A stretch of DNA of 64,000 nucleotides from Romanomermis culicivorax (taxonomy: Eukaryota; Nematoda; Enoplea; Mermithida; Mermithidae), in NCBI GenBank assembly GCA_963922205.1, contig CAWUHX010000209.1, positions 434,001 through 498,000 of the forward strand, read 5' to 3'. A program made the translations under genes and the position numbers. Numbering within the stretch: the stretch's first letter is position 1; every line of letters begins with the position of its first letter. Below, in pieces: positions 39,301 to 47,616 of this stretch. The notes beneath the pieces are model-generated. The model worked only from the letters and a program-made list of their open reading frames with translations. It searched no databases and had not been told where the DNA came from.

Positions 39301-42300
39301 CAATGACCCCGTCTAGAGTAGTGCACTGGCCTGCAGTGGGACTGCATCCACCTACATCGCCTAAGGTGCTCAGGGCCGTAGTGCCGTCCCACGAAGCGAC
39401 TTGTCCCTCCTCGATGAAGAGGTTAGTCACTGTCTTGCAGACGTCGCTGCAGCACCATTCGTACATCACTTCCAATGTTTGGTTTGTGCTATAAAAGCCA
39501 GGGCGAATGCCGACAAGTTTTTGTGAACCAAACATTTTAGTGCGATGTGCTAGCGTGCATGCCGCAGGCGCTAAGTGCTGAGTGGTGATGACGTCTGCAG
39601 TGATGCCCCTAGAGCCGAAGAAACCAGTGTTGGTGCAGACTTTGCGGGAGCGCAATGTGCATTTCCACGCTGTGGTTGTAATCGGGTCTGAGCTAGGGAC
39701 ATACACCGTAACATTCATGCGCCGCGGGCTCCATGAAGGTTGCGGTGGTTTACACTCTACACGCTGGGGTAACTCAAGTGGATGTCCGCTTCTTGAGAGA
39801 CCGCAAAATTGATACTGAGCCGCCGGTGCTGACAAACTCACCCCTAGAAACAGTGATGCTACCAAGGTCAATTTTATTGTCAAAAACAACTGTACAAACG
39901 TAATTTGTAAGTGTTCACTCAATTTCACAAATCTGGCCTGAGGGGCAGTGTCAGATTTCTTCTTCGTCGCTGTCGGACGAGATTGGTTCCTGGTCGGGGA
40001 AATCGAGGACCAATTCACCGCTGGGGAGGATTTCCCGAAGGGTACCGACTTTCGGCGACCGTGGGTTGACTGCCGTTGGGAACGGTGATGTTTCGACAAT
40101 GCTGACATCCTCATTAACTGGACGTAAGGTCTCGTCGACGGCCATGGGTTCGACGACGGGCGACTTGGTCGCGGCGGTCGGAGATGTCGTTTGGGCTGGT
40201 GCCGGCGATTTGGTCTGGGCTGTTGCCGGCGGTGTAGGATCATTTGCGGGTTCCTTGGCCGGGGGCGAGGAAGCAGTAATGTCCATCTTAGTTGGCGATG
40301 TCGCGGCAACAGGTGGTGCTGCTGCCGGTGATGTAGCGGCGGCAGCAGGCAGGAGGATCCGACTGGCCTGTTCGACTGCTCGGCGAACGGCGTCGACTGA
40401 AGGCGAGGATGGCTCCCCGTCCAATAAGAACTTCTCGACGGGCGAGATGGTGATAGTCCCATTGGCAATGAACTCGAGTGCCCGGCGGGCGACGTCGGGT
40501 CGTAATAGGCGCATCGAGACGGGTGCTGCAAGCACGACGTCGGCGGCCGTGAGCGCTTCGACATTTGATGGCTCGTTGAGGAGAGTCCACGGCAAATGCG
40601 GGTATTTCTTGGCCAGGTCGACTGACCAGATGGCCAACATCGCGTCTTGGACGGGCGATGGCGCTGTGAACAAGAAATCAATAGAGTCGTGGACTGGGAG
40701 AGATTCCTGGTTCCTACTCTAGGATCACCTGAAGAAGAAGGTAGTATACCTGACAAATTCATGGGCTCGACCTGGTCGAGGACTTCCGTAGCCGAATCCG
40801 TGGGGATCGAAGGCGGTGGTCCTGGAGGGACGATGCGGGCCGGTGGCGCCGAAGACGTCGTATTCGCGGCTGGAGCTGGCTCGGCAGTCTTGAGTTTAGG
40901 AATGCGATACGATGCGAGGATGTTAGCGTGGCCAACAAACTGCGGTGTCGTCGAGGGGTCCAGAGTGACCGGCATCGCATACTTTGGTGGTGGTGGTGGC
41001 AGCGGTATGTCCGATACGTTCATCGGTACGGGTACCTGGGCTGCTTGGACCACTGAAAATTCAATACTGATTACGCAGACAGGATAACACTGTTGTGAAG
41101 AATCTGTCAGGTGTTCAGCAAGTGCCTCATCATCCAGGTCAAGAGGATCCGGATGAGGAGGGCCATCGGTAGCCCCAACGGCGTTGTTGCGGCGTATGGG
41201 CTGCCGATAATGGTTTCCTGTCCCGTTGGGAGGGTGATAACCATTTCTTTGATGATACACATTTGCCCCCTGGGAAGAATAACCAGTATCTTGGTAGACA
41301 TTCTCACCCGTGTGTGCCGGATTGCGCTGCGGACAGGCAGTTGATCGGTGCACTCGCACTTGACGACAATGAGGGCATGGCCTATCACATCGGTCCGTGG
41401 GGTGGGCACGTGTACGGCAAAAATAACAGCGACCACCGTTAGCGGCGTTGTTATCGGGGGCGGCACCGGTGGGACGCTGGGCCCGGCAGTCGGCGTCGCT
41501 ATGTGTACACAGTCCGTGGAAGGAGCACGTTTGAAGGTGTGCTCCCGACGAGCGTCGCCCGGCGGACTGATTTGGTGTCGACGGCTGTGGAGGCGGCGTC
41601 TGTTGGATTGGCGCGGGTGCACGTTGCTGGGCCGTGAGCTTCACTACGTGGGCCGTGAGCCTGGCCATTTCCTGTTTCAAGCGGCGAACCTCATCGGCGG
41701 AGGATGACGACGTTGGAGCGTTGCTCTGACGACCGTTTGCGCTTCTGTTAGGCATATCGGGATTATATCCGGCGTGTTTAGGTTCTGAAGAGAAAACGGC
41801 GTTAGATGGAGCAGTGTACCGGATCTCGTCCCGAAAGATTTGGGATTCTGCGTAACAGGCTGCCTTGAGTGTCTCTTCAAGAGTCGTGAACTCCCTAAAC
41901 TTGATACTATCTCGGAGGACCGGCTTCAGTCCCCGCAGAAAGATAGGTTTGATGATAGAATCTCGGACATCCGTCGCGAGATCTGGATACGCTACCCTGG
42001 ATAGTCTCTTGAGGTGCTCAAGGTAGACTATCGCGGACTCTGTCGGCTTCTGCAGTCGATCTTGGATCAGCTGCTGATGCAGATCAGAGTCGCGCCCTAC
42101 CGGAAAATCTCTCCGTAGAAAAGCCGTAAACTCTTCGTAGCGGGTAGGTATTGGAGTGCTGCTGCTAAAGTCCCGGTAGGAGGCGAGAGCAGGACCCGTG
42201 AGGCATGACTCCAGAAAGGCGATTTTATACGCATGATCCGTTTCGCTTACACCCTGGAGTGTAAAGAAACGAGTAAGATGCGACATAAAATCGGTGATAG

Positions 42301-42469
42301 ACTCACCAAAAGCACCGGAGAAGGTGGGAGGGGCCATAAAGCTGGACACGGGAGGGTGCCTCCGACCATTCATGGCCTCTAACTTTTGGTTGAGGGGTCC
42401 AAGAGCATTCTCAAATGCTGCCTGAACCTTGTTCTCGATCTGTGAAGGGAGATCAGTTTCCGACTTCAT
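33353..42469 (-). CDS. Retrotransposon polyprotein: Gag, Env-like, two retropepsin motifs, RT, RNase H, integrase in one ORF
   Basis: The ORF is 3038 codons long. It starts at an ATG (42467-42469) followed by a Gag-like sequence. Residues about 45-215 resemble a retrotransposon capsid. Zinc-knuckle motifs follow at C348-C351-H356-C361 (CX2CX4HX4C) and C365-C368-H374-C379, with an atypical Cys/His cluster at 315-328. Residues about 590-840 are low-complexity Ser/Arg/Pro/His sequence that overlaps a better ORF in the -1 frame. About 854-1466 is a membrane glycoprotein module. Retropepsin-like motifs follow at D1493 (LDTG) and D1825 (VDTG), separated by an Arg/Ser-rich linker. Reverse transcriptase has YLDD at 2246-2249, and RNase H follows with an LQTDAS motif near 2394. 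Integrase has an HHCC zinc site and catalytic D2720, D2780, E2816 (DD35E). The C-terminus has a GPY/F-like module. All catalytic motifs I looked for are intact. Env between Gag and protease is not the usual order. Processing into separate proteins, or a spliced or frameshifted mRNA, is expected but not shown. Confidence 0.93.
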   Translation of the reverse strand: MKSETDLPSQIENKVQAAFENALGPLNQKLEAMNGRRHPPVSSFMAPPTFSGAFGESITDFMSHLTRFFTLQGVSETDHAYKIAFLESCLTGPALASYRDFSSSTPIPTRYEEFTAFLRRDFPVGRDSDLHQQLIQDRLQKPTESAIVYLEHLKRLSRVAYPDLATDVRDSIIKPIFLRGLKPVLRDSIKFREFTTLEETLKAACYAESQIFRDEIRYTAPSNAVFSSEPKHAGYNPDMPNRSANGRQSNAPTSSSSADEVRRLKQEMARLTAHVVKLTAQQRAPAPIQQTPPPQPSTPNQSAGRRSSGAHLQTCSFHGLCTHSDADCRAQRPTGAAPDNNAANGGRCYFCRTRAHPTDRCDRPCPHCRQVRVHRSTACPQRNPAHTGENVYQDTGYSSQGANVYHQRNGYHPPNGTGNHYRQPIRRNNAVGATDGPPHPDPLDLDDEALAEHLTDSSQQCYPVCVISIEFSVVQAAQVPVPMNVSDIPLPPPPPKYAMPVTLDPSTTPQFVGHANILASYRIPKLKTAEPAPAANTTSSAPPARIVPPGPPPSIPTDSATEVLDQVEPMNLSGILPSSSGDPRVGTRNLSQSTTLLISCSQRHRPSKTRCWPSGQSTWPRNTRICRGLSSTSHQMSKRSRPPTSCLQHPSRCAYYDPTSPAGHSSSLPMGLSPSRPSRSSYWTGSHPRLQSTPFAEQSNRPVGSSCLLPPLHHRQQHHLLPRHRQLRWTLLLPRPRPRNPQMILHRRQQPRPNRRHQPKRHLRPPRPSRPSSNPWPSTRPYVQLMRMSALSKHHRSQRQSTHGRRKSVPFGKSSPAVNWSSISPTRNQSRPTATKKKSDTAPQARFVKLSEHLQITFVQLFLTIKLTLVASLFLGVSLSAPAAQYQFCGLSRSGHPLELPQRVECKPPQPSWSPRRMNVTVYVPSSDPITTTAWKCTLRSRKVCTNTGFFGSRGITADVITTQHLAPAACTLAHRTKMFGSQKLVGIRPGFYSTNQTLEVMYEWCCSDVCKTVTNLFIEEGQVASWDGTTALSTLGDVGGCSPTAGQCTTLDGVIVWPAQNFTARCHYHPKGNYTASMSGNHVIIDDLQVALKIPGNSRVFQLCPELRSTTVRTDQGLLLRIHGRYNLTQNMFRVATDSRPDPVNAKLNYLAQQIKESEINGFRFTWLELCSHAQRYLDLTWQLLRFDPTLGARAFLQRNDLTAEFTGDALTIWPCQKVNATYVYHSYRVGNVCYKYLPVQVGGTIYFATPGGPDLIKSSPIVPCHHHFTGIFRNRSGWFTESGAVHVSHIPLELFWKQRFNITHFEAPALFHDQLAMTPSNFAFFKQYVYKTEQIEAVLNRLVNFTAGLSLQPDAIYQAFAGVGTDIKASLEGVGLAANHVITGQEHTLAQGLHAVLSGPVQLIFNILITLTVLIGAGYLAYLGVSYYLSYRLRSKQVRFVSRFSPLGLYRKVQRWIGFHYVQNDVPSQLDRITPCFVVLLDTKETPAFLDTGCPRTIISQRLHKALAKESPKAVMAFQQHHDFNPLMSINGKAVHTILSGPYEIMLPGNRQPNTRIDVHLHVCKTTSPFWAPVDLILGLDFLEQFKNIMFDYQRNVCRLDAVELPLLLTTPEIDQIDPWWENTRALSRNSHRSGSRSRSRASSISRPHSRASSVASSRGSTRGSRASSRRASRHLSTLHGSGCPRPPPGTSPVTLEKGRYREPSDSDAPTSPVPNAPPLSDTEVESLGATQSPKDHSDHILTVQDESTLLNDPEPSVGYALVGLLRRTGLPIPKRSGKTKPVSGATTPDSGHVVTAFYPNDIRTPHIKVLLNNWVEAKALVDTGAVFSLLDHKLAAQLPNLSLSPTRARPIAANGSPIPLLGAAYITVTVADVSERIQVQIQENCSAELVLGTNFLGRFNCVSLNWEKSFLQFKESRIPCDGLIHSPPSARGALPLKDLVILEPRSLTRFTVPVPPIYTNVPEVAFFPKHLTGSQRHVYFAGSVSTVTNGHIPLQVVNPSTHSVVLYPHTTIGHVQMHCEPSRESPVDSDTVLDRQWVEANAVISPDISPRDRAALLDLLVAYTDLYALDEKDTGSTDLVQHEISTGDARPVRRFPYRSSPKEKDLIMQEVKALQEKGIIRPSTSPWATNTVLVRKKNGSHRMCVDFRGLNEVTKKDVYPLPRIDDILDTLKGMKYFTTLDQANAYWSIPIAEADKEKTAFNTPIGLFEFNYLPFGLCNAPGTFQRLMDLLLTGIQWRTVLTYLDDILVFGNSHTQMLERLADVFARLRRGGMKLRLSKCKFSHSEVEYLGYRISQSGLEPDQAKLAAVQNLPIPQNAKDIKSFLGLVSYYRRFIPGCARLSEPLTKLLRKETTFQWSKPQQEAFDELRRLLTNPPILRHPDFSKSFILQTDASISGIGAVLSQLDENGYDHPVAYASRGLTAAEKNYSITELETLAVVHFVKHFRPYLFQHEVVVQTDHTAVKAVLEKPNPSARIARWGLALAEFKLTIRPRKGQSNGNADALSRLPDPNSLTGQSIDDTPLYRPEGHVMMITDGAQHLARSKTLTDGVQHLARSSNSAPITVGAERPVRSESYAEISVGAQHPDLFAAQLEDPELADIIRSLKPLGDQNDVRGYHLLDNVLQKWTGESNKIVIPRSMVTTIIRAHHDDILAGHFGAKRTARLIARRYHWPSLSRDVKSFCQRCDLCQRNKPARQKTTATLKPITITGPFHRVGVDCMGPMTTSEAGNRFIVVFIDYFTKWVEAFATPDITANTIARLFVTQIVCRHGAPQILQSDRGTDFTSKLMTEITAICATKKIHSTAYHPMTNGEVERANQTLATRLRMYVHQGHTDWDEHLPYAVFAVNISMNESTGYSPFELMYGRTPMLPVDAALSFNPPAHIINVSSYDMEVKRHFTNALTLIQSRIEKAQEAYARSYDRRAHDVSYKVGDQVLKLRTSSKRGLTPKLLPIYDGPYLVTSVAYPNVTLRLEMDQEDTVHVNQLRLYVSPEQPSEAEDTPPTSQATDSAPLLYPSISRDFTPNLIDPHLDAEVPDP
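33490..34535 (-). other. Integrase domain with HHCC zinc site, DD35E core and GPY/F-like tail
   Basis: The N-terminal zinc site is seen in [11 protein letters not shown] and CQRCDLC. The core has Asp2720 (GVDCMGP), Asp2780 (LQSDRGTDF) and Glu2816 (NGEVERANQ), 36 residues after the second Asp, as in DD35E enzymes. The C-terminal part has [10 protein letters not shown], a GPY/F-type module, and ends with HVNQLRLY. No chromodomain is visible. The enzyme inserts the cDNA into the host genome. Confidence 0.95.
34940..35310 (-). other. RNase H domain
   Basis: Residues about 2388-2510 contain [50 protein letters not shown] and a closing NADALSRLP. These are the usual gypsy RNase H catalytic Asp, Glu and Asp contexts. 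The domain degrades the RNA strand during reverse transcription. Confidence 0.93.
35570..36190 (-). other. Reverse transcriptase domain
   Basis: Residues about 2094-2300 include [71 protein letters not shown] and [10 protein letters not shown]. The Asp pair at 2248-2249 and the upstream Asp in LDQANAY form the catalytic triad. It copies the element RNA into DNA. The motif set is that of the Ty3/gypsy clade. Confidence 0.97.
36746..37042 (-). other. Second retropepsin-like protease domain (PR2)
   Basis: Residues about 1810-1908 contain [13 protein letters not shown] (Asp1825), then [20 protein letters not shown] and [13 protein letters not shown]. This is the typical metazoan gypsy protease pattern and sits just before RT, the normal place. 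Between PR1 and PR2 lies an Arg/Ser-rich stretch (residues about 1615-1680, with [11 protein letters not shown]). Confidence 0.8.
37694..38032 (-). other. First retropepsin-like protease domain (PR1)
   Basis: Around residues 1480-1592 the motif [13 protein letters not shown] gives the catalytic Asp at 1493. [13 protein letters not shown] near 1579 matches the hydrophobic-hydrophobic-Gly flap-end motif of retroviral-type aspartic proteases. It follows the Env-like tail directly. A second such domain lies about 330 residues further on. Either may process the polyprotein; which one is active is unknown. Confidence 0.7.
38071..39909 (-). other. Env-like membrane glycoprotein module inside the polyprotein
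   Basis: Residues about 854-884 form a hydrophobic signal-like segment ending in SLSAPAA. About 520 residues of Cys-rich ectodomain follow, with around nine N-glycosylation sequons (for example NVT, NQT, NFT, NYT, NLT, NAT, NRS, NIT) and clusters such as CCSDVC. A strong transmembrane segment is at about 1405-1431, followed by basic residues ([10 protein letters not shown]) and a short tail. This is the layout of a type I viral or errantiviral envelope glycoprotein. I cannot assign the fusion-protein class from sequence alone. As part of one polypeptide the signal and anchor would leave Gag and Pol on the cytosolic side and this domain in the lumen, which is topologically consistent. No ATG lies near its start, so separate expression would need splicing, frameshifting or cleavage by signal peptidase. 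Confidence 0.75.
39951..40718 (-). CDS. Overlapping -1-frame ORF between Gag and Env (possible Gag extension or accessory protein)
   Basis: This frame is open from just after a TAG at 40721-40719 to a TGA at 39953-39951. It is shifted by -1 relative to the long polyprotein frame. The protein has normal composition: a probable helical N-terminal half ([20 protein letters not shown], then [20 protein letters not shown]), an Ala/Pro/Thr-rich middle, and an acidic end SDSDEEEI. The overlapping polyprotein frame is low-complexity Ser/Arg/Pro/His here. It therefore looks as if selection has acted on the -1 frame. No in-frame ATG starts it near the beginning; the first recognisable part could be reached by a -1 frameshift from Gag around 40718-40690 or by splicing. 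I see no canonical X-XXY-YYZ slippery heptamer there, so a one-base indel in this copy is an alternative. I recognise no family. Confidence 0.55.
   Translation of the reverse strand, partial: SRNQESLPVHDSIDFLFTAPSPVQDAMLAIWSVDLAKKYPHLPWTLLNEPSNVEALTAADVVLAAPVSMRLLRPDVARRALEFIANGTITISPVEKFLLDGEPSSPSVDAVRRAVEQASRILLPAAAATSPAAAPPVAATSPTKMDITASSPPAKEPANDPTPPATAQTKSPAPAQTTSPTAATKSPVVEPMAVDETLRPVNEDVSIVETSPFPTAVNPRSPKVGTLREILPSGELVLDFPDQEPISSDSDEEEI
40719..42469 (-). other. Gag region of the polyprotein
   Basis: This covers residues 1 to about 583. A helical capsid-like part contains [20 protein letters not shown] and later [18 protein letters not shown], in the style of the retrotransposon Gag family that builds the particle shell. 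A short coiled coil ([20 protein letters not shown]) follows. Next come an atypical Cys/His cluster and two zinc knuckles that would bind the genomic RNA. The end is Pro-rich. The natural C-terminus is uncertain because the better-looking continuation lies in the -1 frame (see the ORF at 39951-40718). Confidence 0.85.
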
Positions 42470-44251
42470 GTCCGAGGGTTCGTTTTCCCGTAAGGTGGTT
42501 AGAACAGACGTCCTTGCCCGTGAAGCAATTAAGTCAAATTGAATAGAGAGCGGCTCACTGGTCTGTACAGGCTGGGTACTGAGACGGCAGGAACGACGGG
42601 GTGTCTCTATTGTGTAAAATGAAAGTGAGTACTACTTTTGAATTCGCGGCGAAAGAGCGCGTGAATTCGGGAAAACGCGTGTGCGACGGCGTTTAAGACG
42701 TAAATTGACTTAGCTTAAGACTAGCGACCACGGAAAGGGAGCTAGAATGGAATAGGATTATAAGATGTAAGATCAGAGTACATCAGGGTGACGCAGAAGG
42801 GAATTTATCTGGTCGCCCGTGATGGACAGAGGCATGGCCTGAGATATGGGGGAATCGATCCCGACCAAAGTGTAGGATTTGGGGCCTGGACCCGGCGATT
42901 AGAATAAGTGAAGAGGACAGAAGATCATGTGGAAAGAAGAGAAGAGGCGGTTTTTCCTGCCGAGAAATAAGGTGACGGATAAACCCGCTCAGGAGGGATT
43001 TTTCCTGGAAGTTCGACCGCTGTACTAGTTTACAAACCTTGGGGCGAGGCGGACTCGTAGCCGGCAAGATCCTACTCACCAGGAGTAGCGCATAAAGTGG
43101 CATAAGGTAGAAAGGATGGGGTCAACTGAAAATGAACTTAAAAGGGAGCAATAAATAGGGACAAAACTAATTTACAAACCCAGTTACGCAAAGGGGTCGC
43201 GCAGTTACGCAACGGGCCTCACTCGCCAGGAGCGATTGCGATCTCTGCATAGTGAGATGGACTATACAGGAGGTTCCGTGCTGGACGACATTCGCAAATA
43301 ACTTACAGCCGTGTTCGAAACGGGAGCCCGCATTCCGAACAGAACGGACACTCTCCAGGAGTATTATACACAGCTGGTGGCCGGGTTTGCCGATCACTGA
43401 GATGAAGTGAGGTTCGCAGGTCACACAGTAGAAGAGGGAAGGAGCACGGGTACCAAGGGTGCTATTCTGACACACTCAGTCAGTTAAAATGAAATCTCTG
43501 GATGTTTTGAGGGCGCACCCGAAAACATCTAAGGGATCACGGGTACAAGGTGTCCCTGATTGAATATGAGTGTAAAGTATGTATCGAGGCGTACTCAATA
43601 CCTTCGCTGAGGCGGACTCAACGGTGCCTTATTATGTACATGACTAATAAAGGGTAGACCGCGGAGGCGGACTCTGGGTCAGTGGCGACTCTAGCGCGGG
43701 CATCGTTAAGCCAGTTAACGAAGGCGTTCGAGTGAGAGAAATATGACAGGGGGTCCTATACACTCTAGGCCCAACCGGAGGCTGTGCCGCGGTCCCTTGG
43801 GAACCACTACGGTGGGGACACTAAAGAAGATCTATGTATGACAGCTCGATGAGATGAAAGAGAATGAGTGAATTTAGATAAGAAATTTACAAGAAGATTG
43901 CCGAACCCTTGCAGGCGTCAGACACCGGCAGTACCGACTGCAAATGCCTATCGTCTGCACGAGTCAAGCAACCAACCCAGCTGAGGCCGAGTGTAACTCG
44001 TTCAAACCTACAGTTAAAGCTTAAAACAGCCACATACTGATCAACAGTGCCGCTACCCGGGCGGACAACCTGATCATTACGTAGGCTAGTGAGCATCTCA
44101 GGTGGTGTATGTATGTGGACTGATGTTTCCCAGGCATCAGCCCCCAGACACACACAACCCTTGAACAAGAGAGGTAGGTGATAGGACCATGCGCCAGCGA
44201 CCACCTACAACTCAAGTGGAATACTCATAGGGCCGACAGTAACCTGGTGCG

Positions 44252-44943
44252 GACGTCAGAAGGTAGGGGTATGGACCAACACATAACCTTGGTGCTGACT
44301 GCAGGTGCCTGGGATAAGAGTATTCAAGTATCACGTCGCAGTTGCAGACGCCAGGGGTGAGTGCCTAAGGCCAGCAAACCCCTGCAGTAGCACGTAATGT
44401 TACCGTTGCAGACGTCAGAAATAGGATCATGTAACCTCAATTCCTGCTGCGAGAGCATGATACGTTGTCATTGCTGACGCCAGCAATAGGGCCCTGAAGC
44501 CAGCTATCAGTGTACAGCAACACGTGATGGTGCCGTTGCTGACGTCAAAAGGTGGAACCGAGGGTCTGATACCTTTGGTCAATGACATGAGATGCAGTTG
44601 TTGCAGACGTCAGATGTGGCACCCGTAAGACCTGCACATCTTCGAATAGTGACACGGTGCGTCACCATTGCTGACGTCACAGATGGGGTGCAGAGAACCA
44701 GCCGAACCTGTCGCAACAACGTTGGCTTCACCTGTTGCAGACATCAGAAGTCATTACTGTTGGAGTGTTAACTTGAACAACAACACGTAGTGTCGGTTGC
44801 TGACGTCAGGAGTAGAACCCGGAGGGCTACCCACCCCTTAAAGCAACAGCAAGTGAAGCGGCTGTTGCAGACGTTAGTGGTTGCATCCGTGAGGCTGAAC
44901 CACACAACAACAACAACCCGTAACGTTGTTGTTGCTGACGTCA
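44252..44943. repeat. Array of about ten GACGTCA (CRE/Maf-like) sites spaced about 65 bp
   Basis: The core occurs at 44252, 44348 (GACGCCA), 44411, 44476 (GACGCCA), 44541, 44606, 44673, 44740 (GACATCA), 44802, 44870 (GACGTTA) and 44937. From 44411 on the steps are 62-68 bp. Two forms alternate: TTGCAGACGTCA and TTGCTGACGTCA. The repeat is thus also organised in steps of about 130 bp. The second form contains TGACGTCA, the CRE consensus, within TGCTGACGTCA, most of the Maf C-MARE consensus. The site at 44472-44485 matches the full 14-bp C-MARE at 13 positions. Sequence between the cores is poorly conserved, so the cores themselves appear constrained. An enhancer or insulator role is inferred by analogy with the Su(Hw) array in the Drosophila gypsy leader. 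Confidence 0.75.
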
Positions 44944-45078
44944 AAGAACATGACCCGTAAAGTCTATGGTCTAGATGCAACAACCGGAAAGTAGAGGCGA
45001 ACAGACCTTACAGTAAGTAGAAATGAAGAAGAGAGAAACTTATGTAAGGGTGTCATACTGTAGCGGTGGCATCCGAAA

Positions 45079-45086
<8 letters not shown>

Positions 45087-45133
<47 letters not shown>
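45087..45133 (+). repeat. T47 homopolymer (A47 in the sense strand of the element)
   Basis: Forty-seven uninterrupted T residues lie in the leader. They are flanked by a short imperfect inverted repeat: AGCGGTGGC at about 45063 and GACACCGCT at 45134-45142. It may be a true poly(A) tract or a length-unreliable homopolymer. Confidence 0.9.
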
Positions 45134-45134
<1 letters not shown>

Positions 45135-45779
45135 ACACCGCTCAGTTGACCGAGAAAGGAAAAGGGAAAGGAAAATAACCGAAGACGGGGAATACGGGAT
45201 TTGGGCATACGCGTGTTAAAGGTGTAAACAGTCGGTGTAAAATTGTTTTTGGGGCCGGAAAAGTGAGCAATTCCGACAGTTTCCGCCGACATACAAAAAG
45301 ACTGTACACCATTAACAAATCGCAGCCACGTATGACGTCCAGAATCATACGTGGAGGGTGTACGGTATCATGGGGTCACGGACCACCAACAGTCAGGAGA
45401 GGCCGTCAACCCCTACAGCTGTGATACCAGTACCCGCGTATGGGTATACTGTAGTTACAGTACGGGAATGGGCACAGGCGTACTGTAATGGCACCCACCC
45501 GGAGGGCTACAGTATACCACCCAGGATTAGGGGAAGAGGGGGGGAATGAGGGAAAAGGAACAGATAAGGGAATTTACAACACAGATTAAGTATGCGGAAT
45601 GTACAGAATGAATCAGAGGAGAAATACAGAATACTCGATATATAACTCAACTCTGGGACAACAACACGACTCTGGGGATAAATAACTCGACTCAGAGGGG
45701 ATTTATTACTCACAGGGGATAATACACACGCATGAGATAATTATTTACACATATAGATCATATTTAGATCACTCGTAAG

Positions 45780-46110
45780 GGCAAATCCCGTCTTACAGTA
45801 ATTAAATTTGATGTTCAGGGATAAATTCCCGACCTACAGTAAGAACTCTCGGTGGCACGGGAAAAATTTTCCGACTACAGTAATAACACGCGACGTGAGG
45901 TGGGGGTATCCGACCTACAGGAGCGTTAATCCGAAATAAGGGGCATTCCCGACCCATTAGGCAGTAAACCCGAATTTGGGGGGGGGTCTCCGACTTATTG
46001 GATGGCTAGTGCCCAATTTTAAGGGGGCTTGTCCGACTTAAAATGGGAGTTGACCCGACCTGGGGGTAGATCCGACCCAAGGGTAAAGTTTTACACTTAA
46101 GGGCGAGTGC
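45780..46110. repeat. Degenerate TCCGAC-type tandem repeats next to the primer-binding site
   Basis: A motif close to (T/C)CCGAC(C/T)TA..G recurs roughly every 30-60 bases. Examples lie at about 45829 (CCCGACCTACAG), 45870 (TCCGACTACAG), 45909 (TCCGACCTACAG), 45947, 45990, 46031, 46054 and 46070. Between copies are G-rich runs (GGGGG). The copies are diverged. They may be old tandem duplications or RNA structural elements such as a packaging signal. Confidence 0.5.
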
Positions 46111-46123
46111 CAGACTTAAGGTC

Positions 46124-46141
46124 GATTTTCCAGCCTCGCCA
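46124..46141 (-). promoter_or_regulatory. Primer-binding site of the retrotransposon
   Basis: Directly after the 5' LTR, with no spacer, the sense strand reads TGGCGAGGCTGGAAAATC. It begins with TGG, the complement of the CCA end of a tRNA, as expected for priming minus-strand synthesis. I could not match the rest confidently to a particular tRNA. Confidence 0.7.
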
Positions 46142-47612
46142 TGTCACATATTGCGCCATCCATGTCACGTGTATGACATGTGGATTTGGAAGAGCTGGGG
46201 AGGTTTGGGTATCTCATCAGGTGATACCGTGTTTTAGACGTCACATTGATGGTGAACCATATCAGATTGATCCTATTACAGTGAGTAATAGGCTGTGACT
46301 CCTGATGGATACTGGCATTTTCCCCAGGATTCCCTAAATGGCGTTGGGGCCTAACCTGGCAATTGGTGGCTATAGAGAGGTCTATAGTGGGTTCTCTGGA
46401 GTTGTCCTTGGGGTCGTGCTGTAGGGTAATGGACAACGCTGCCAGGCTAGGTGCGACAATCCCCGAGTCCTACTCAGTGAGAGTGGGGACAGGGTCACCC
46501 GTAAAATGACCTAAATTATGGGACCCGATTGTGAACCAGACGGCCCCTTTTAGCCCGAACCTGAGAGGTGGAGGCCCTACTTATCTGTGGAGACCTTGGG
46601 AAACCGACTCAGGAAGGATTTCCCAACAAATAACCCACAAATAACAATAATCCCCTGAGAAGACTCACCTAGTCCTGTTTCTCAAGCGATTACGACGCAA
46701 CGGGCGGCGGGTCCCTGGATGCTTTCGGTCTTCTGGCACTGGGAGCGAGGGGTACGATCCTCAAACGTCCTAGGCGGCGAGTGGCGGCGAGCGGCGGCGA
46801 GCGGCTGCGAGCGGGAGGGAGCGGGAGCGAGCGGGAGGCGAAACTCCAACGTTTAATGCACGAACCGGGGCGGTCGGACACCTGGCACTGATGGGCAGCG
46901 GGGTACTGTAGACGATAAGCGGCGGACGCAGTGAACACGGGTAAATTTATGCAAATTTATTGATAGTAAGGCGGCGGACGCACAGGTGTATAATAAAATT
47001 ATGCAAATTTGACGAGAAGGCGGCGGACGCGGAGTGACAACTGGACGAAAGCTTGGTGAACCCAAGAATGAGCGAAAAACTAAAGAAACATGTCCTTTTA
47101 AGGACATGTTTGGCTACAGCTGCAGCTTGGGCGGAGTTTCTCGGCGCTCAAGCTAACTTCTGCAGCTAGACGCGATGCAGAAGATGCCTATGAGCACATA
47201 GACATTTTTTCATTCACATGCGTTTAGCACTGAGGCCGGCTGCAGTGCCTATGCTAAGCATATGAACGTCTTTAGCTAAAACTTCTTAGCTAGTCGTTTT
47301 GCGTAACAAAAACGACGCTAATTTTTGATGATAAGAGGTGCGTGAGCGCACCAAAAATAGCCATGTGCTCGTGGAGCACGACTGGCGGAAGTTTTTAGCT
47401 AAAGGGCCTACTGTAGCCCGCGTTTGTAAAGAAATAAAAATACAACAAAACGAAACATAGAAATGCATAAAAATATAAAAACGAACGTAAAATGCATGTG
47501 TAAAAATGAAATAAACAAAAGCATGATCGGGTAATAAACAAAACATGAAAAATAACAAAATGTCGGCATGATCGGGATCACGTGACGTTGGAGAATTGAG
47601 CGGCACGTGACA
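46142..47612 (-). repeat. 5' LTR (right copy)
   Basis: It is the partner of the left LTR (31363-32833), of the same 1471-bp length and without visible differences. In sense orientation it begins at 47612 and leads at 46142 into the primer-binding site. It should carry the promoter: a TATA-like TATATTTT lies in sense at 47477-47470. Confidence 0.95.
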
Positions 47613-47616
47613 AGAA
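47613..47616. repeat. Target-site duplication AGAA, right copy
   Basis: These four bases repeat the AGAA at 31359-31362 and continue into satellite sequence (TATGCTGCGG). They mark the right end of the insertion. Confidence 0.85.

Larger units (their letters stand above)
42470..46123 (-). other. Long 5' leader of the retrotransposon
   Basis: About 3.65 kb separate the primer-binding site from the Gag ATG. I see no convincing conserved protein in any frame. The stretch contains the GACGTCA array (44252-44943), an A47 tract in sense orientation (45087-45133), a degenerate TCCGAC repeat array (45780-46110), and scattered GAGGCGGACTC motifs at about 43046, 43609 and 43665. The length allows internal ribosome entry, splicing or regulatory functions, but none is demonstrated. 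Confidence 0.6.
31363..47612 (-). mobile_element. Complete 16.25-kb Ty3/gypsy-type LTR retrotransposon with Env-like module
   Basis: The element is bounded by two 1471-bp LTRs in direct orientation. Its ends are TGTCAC and GTGACA, and an AGAA duplication flanks it. The internal region of 13.3 kb is read on the minus strand, so the right LTR is the 5' LTR. From 5' to 3' it contains a TGG-starting primer-binding site abutting the LTR, a 3.7-kb leader with repeat arrays, one 3038-codon ORF, and a 0.5-kb 3' region. The ORF holds Gag, Env-like, protease, reverse transcriptase, RNase H and integrase segments in that order. The order RT, RNase H, integrase and the GPY/F-like integrase tail place it in the Ty3/gypsy group. 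No stop interrupts the ORF, and I found no LTR differences by eye, so the insertion looks young. It is visibly richer in GC than the surrounding satellite. It is roughly twice the size of an ordinary gypsy element, mainly because of the long leader, long LTRs and the added Env-like and second protease segments. Confidence 0.93.

Noticed and set aside
40066..41707. Plus-strand ORFs opposite the polyprotein
   Set aside because: They are antisense shadows of a GC-rich coding region and have low-complexity composition.
43167..44983. Possible accessory genes in the retrotransposon leader
   Set aside because: No frame exceeds about 105 codons with convincing composition, and frames cross the GACGTCA repeats.
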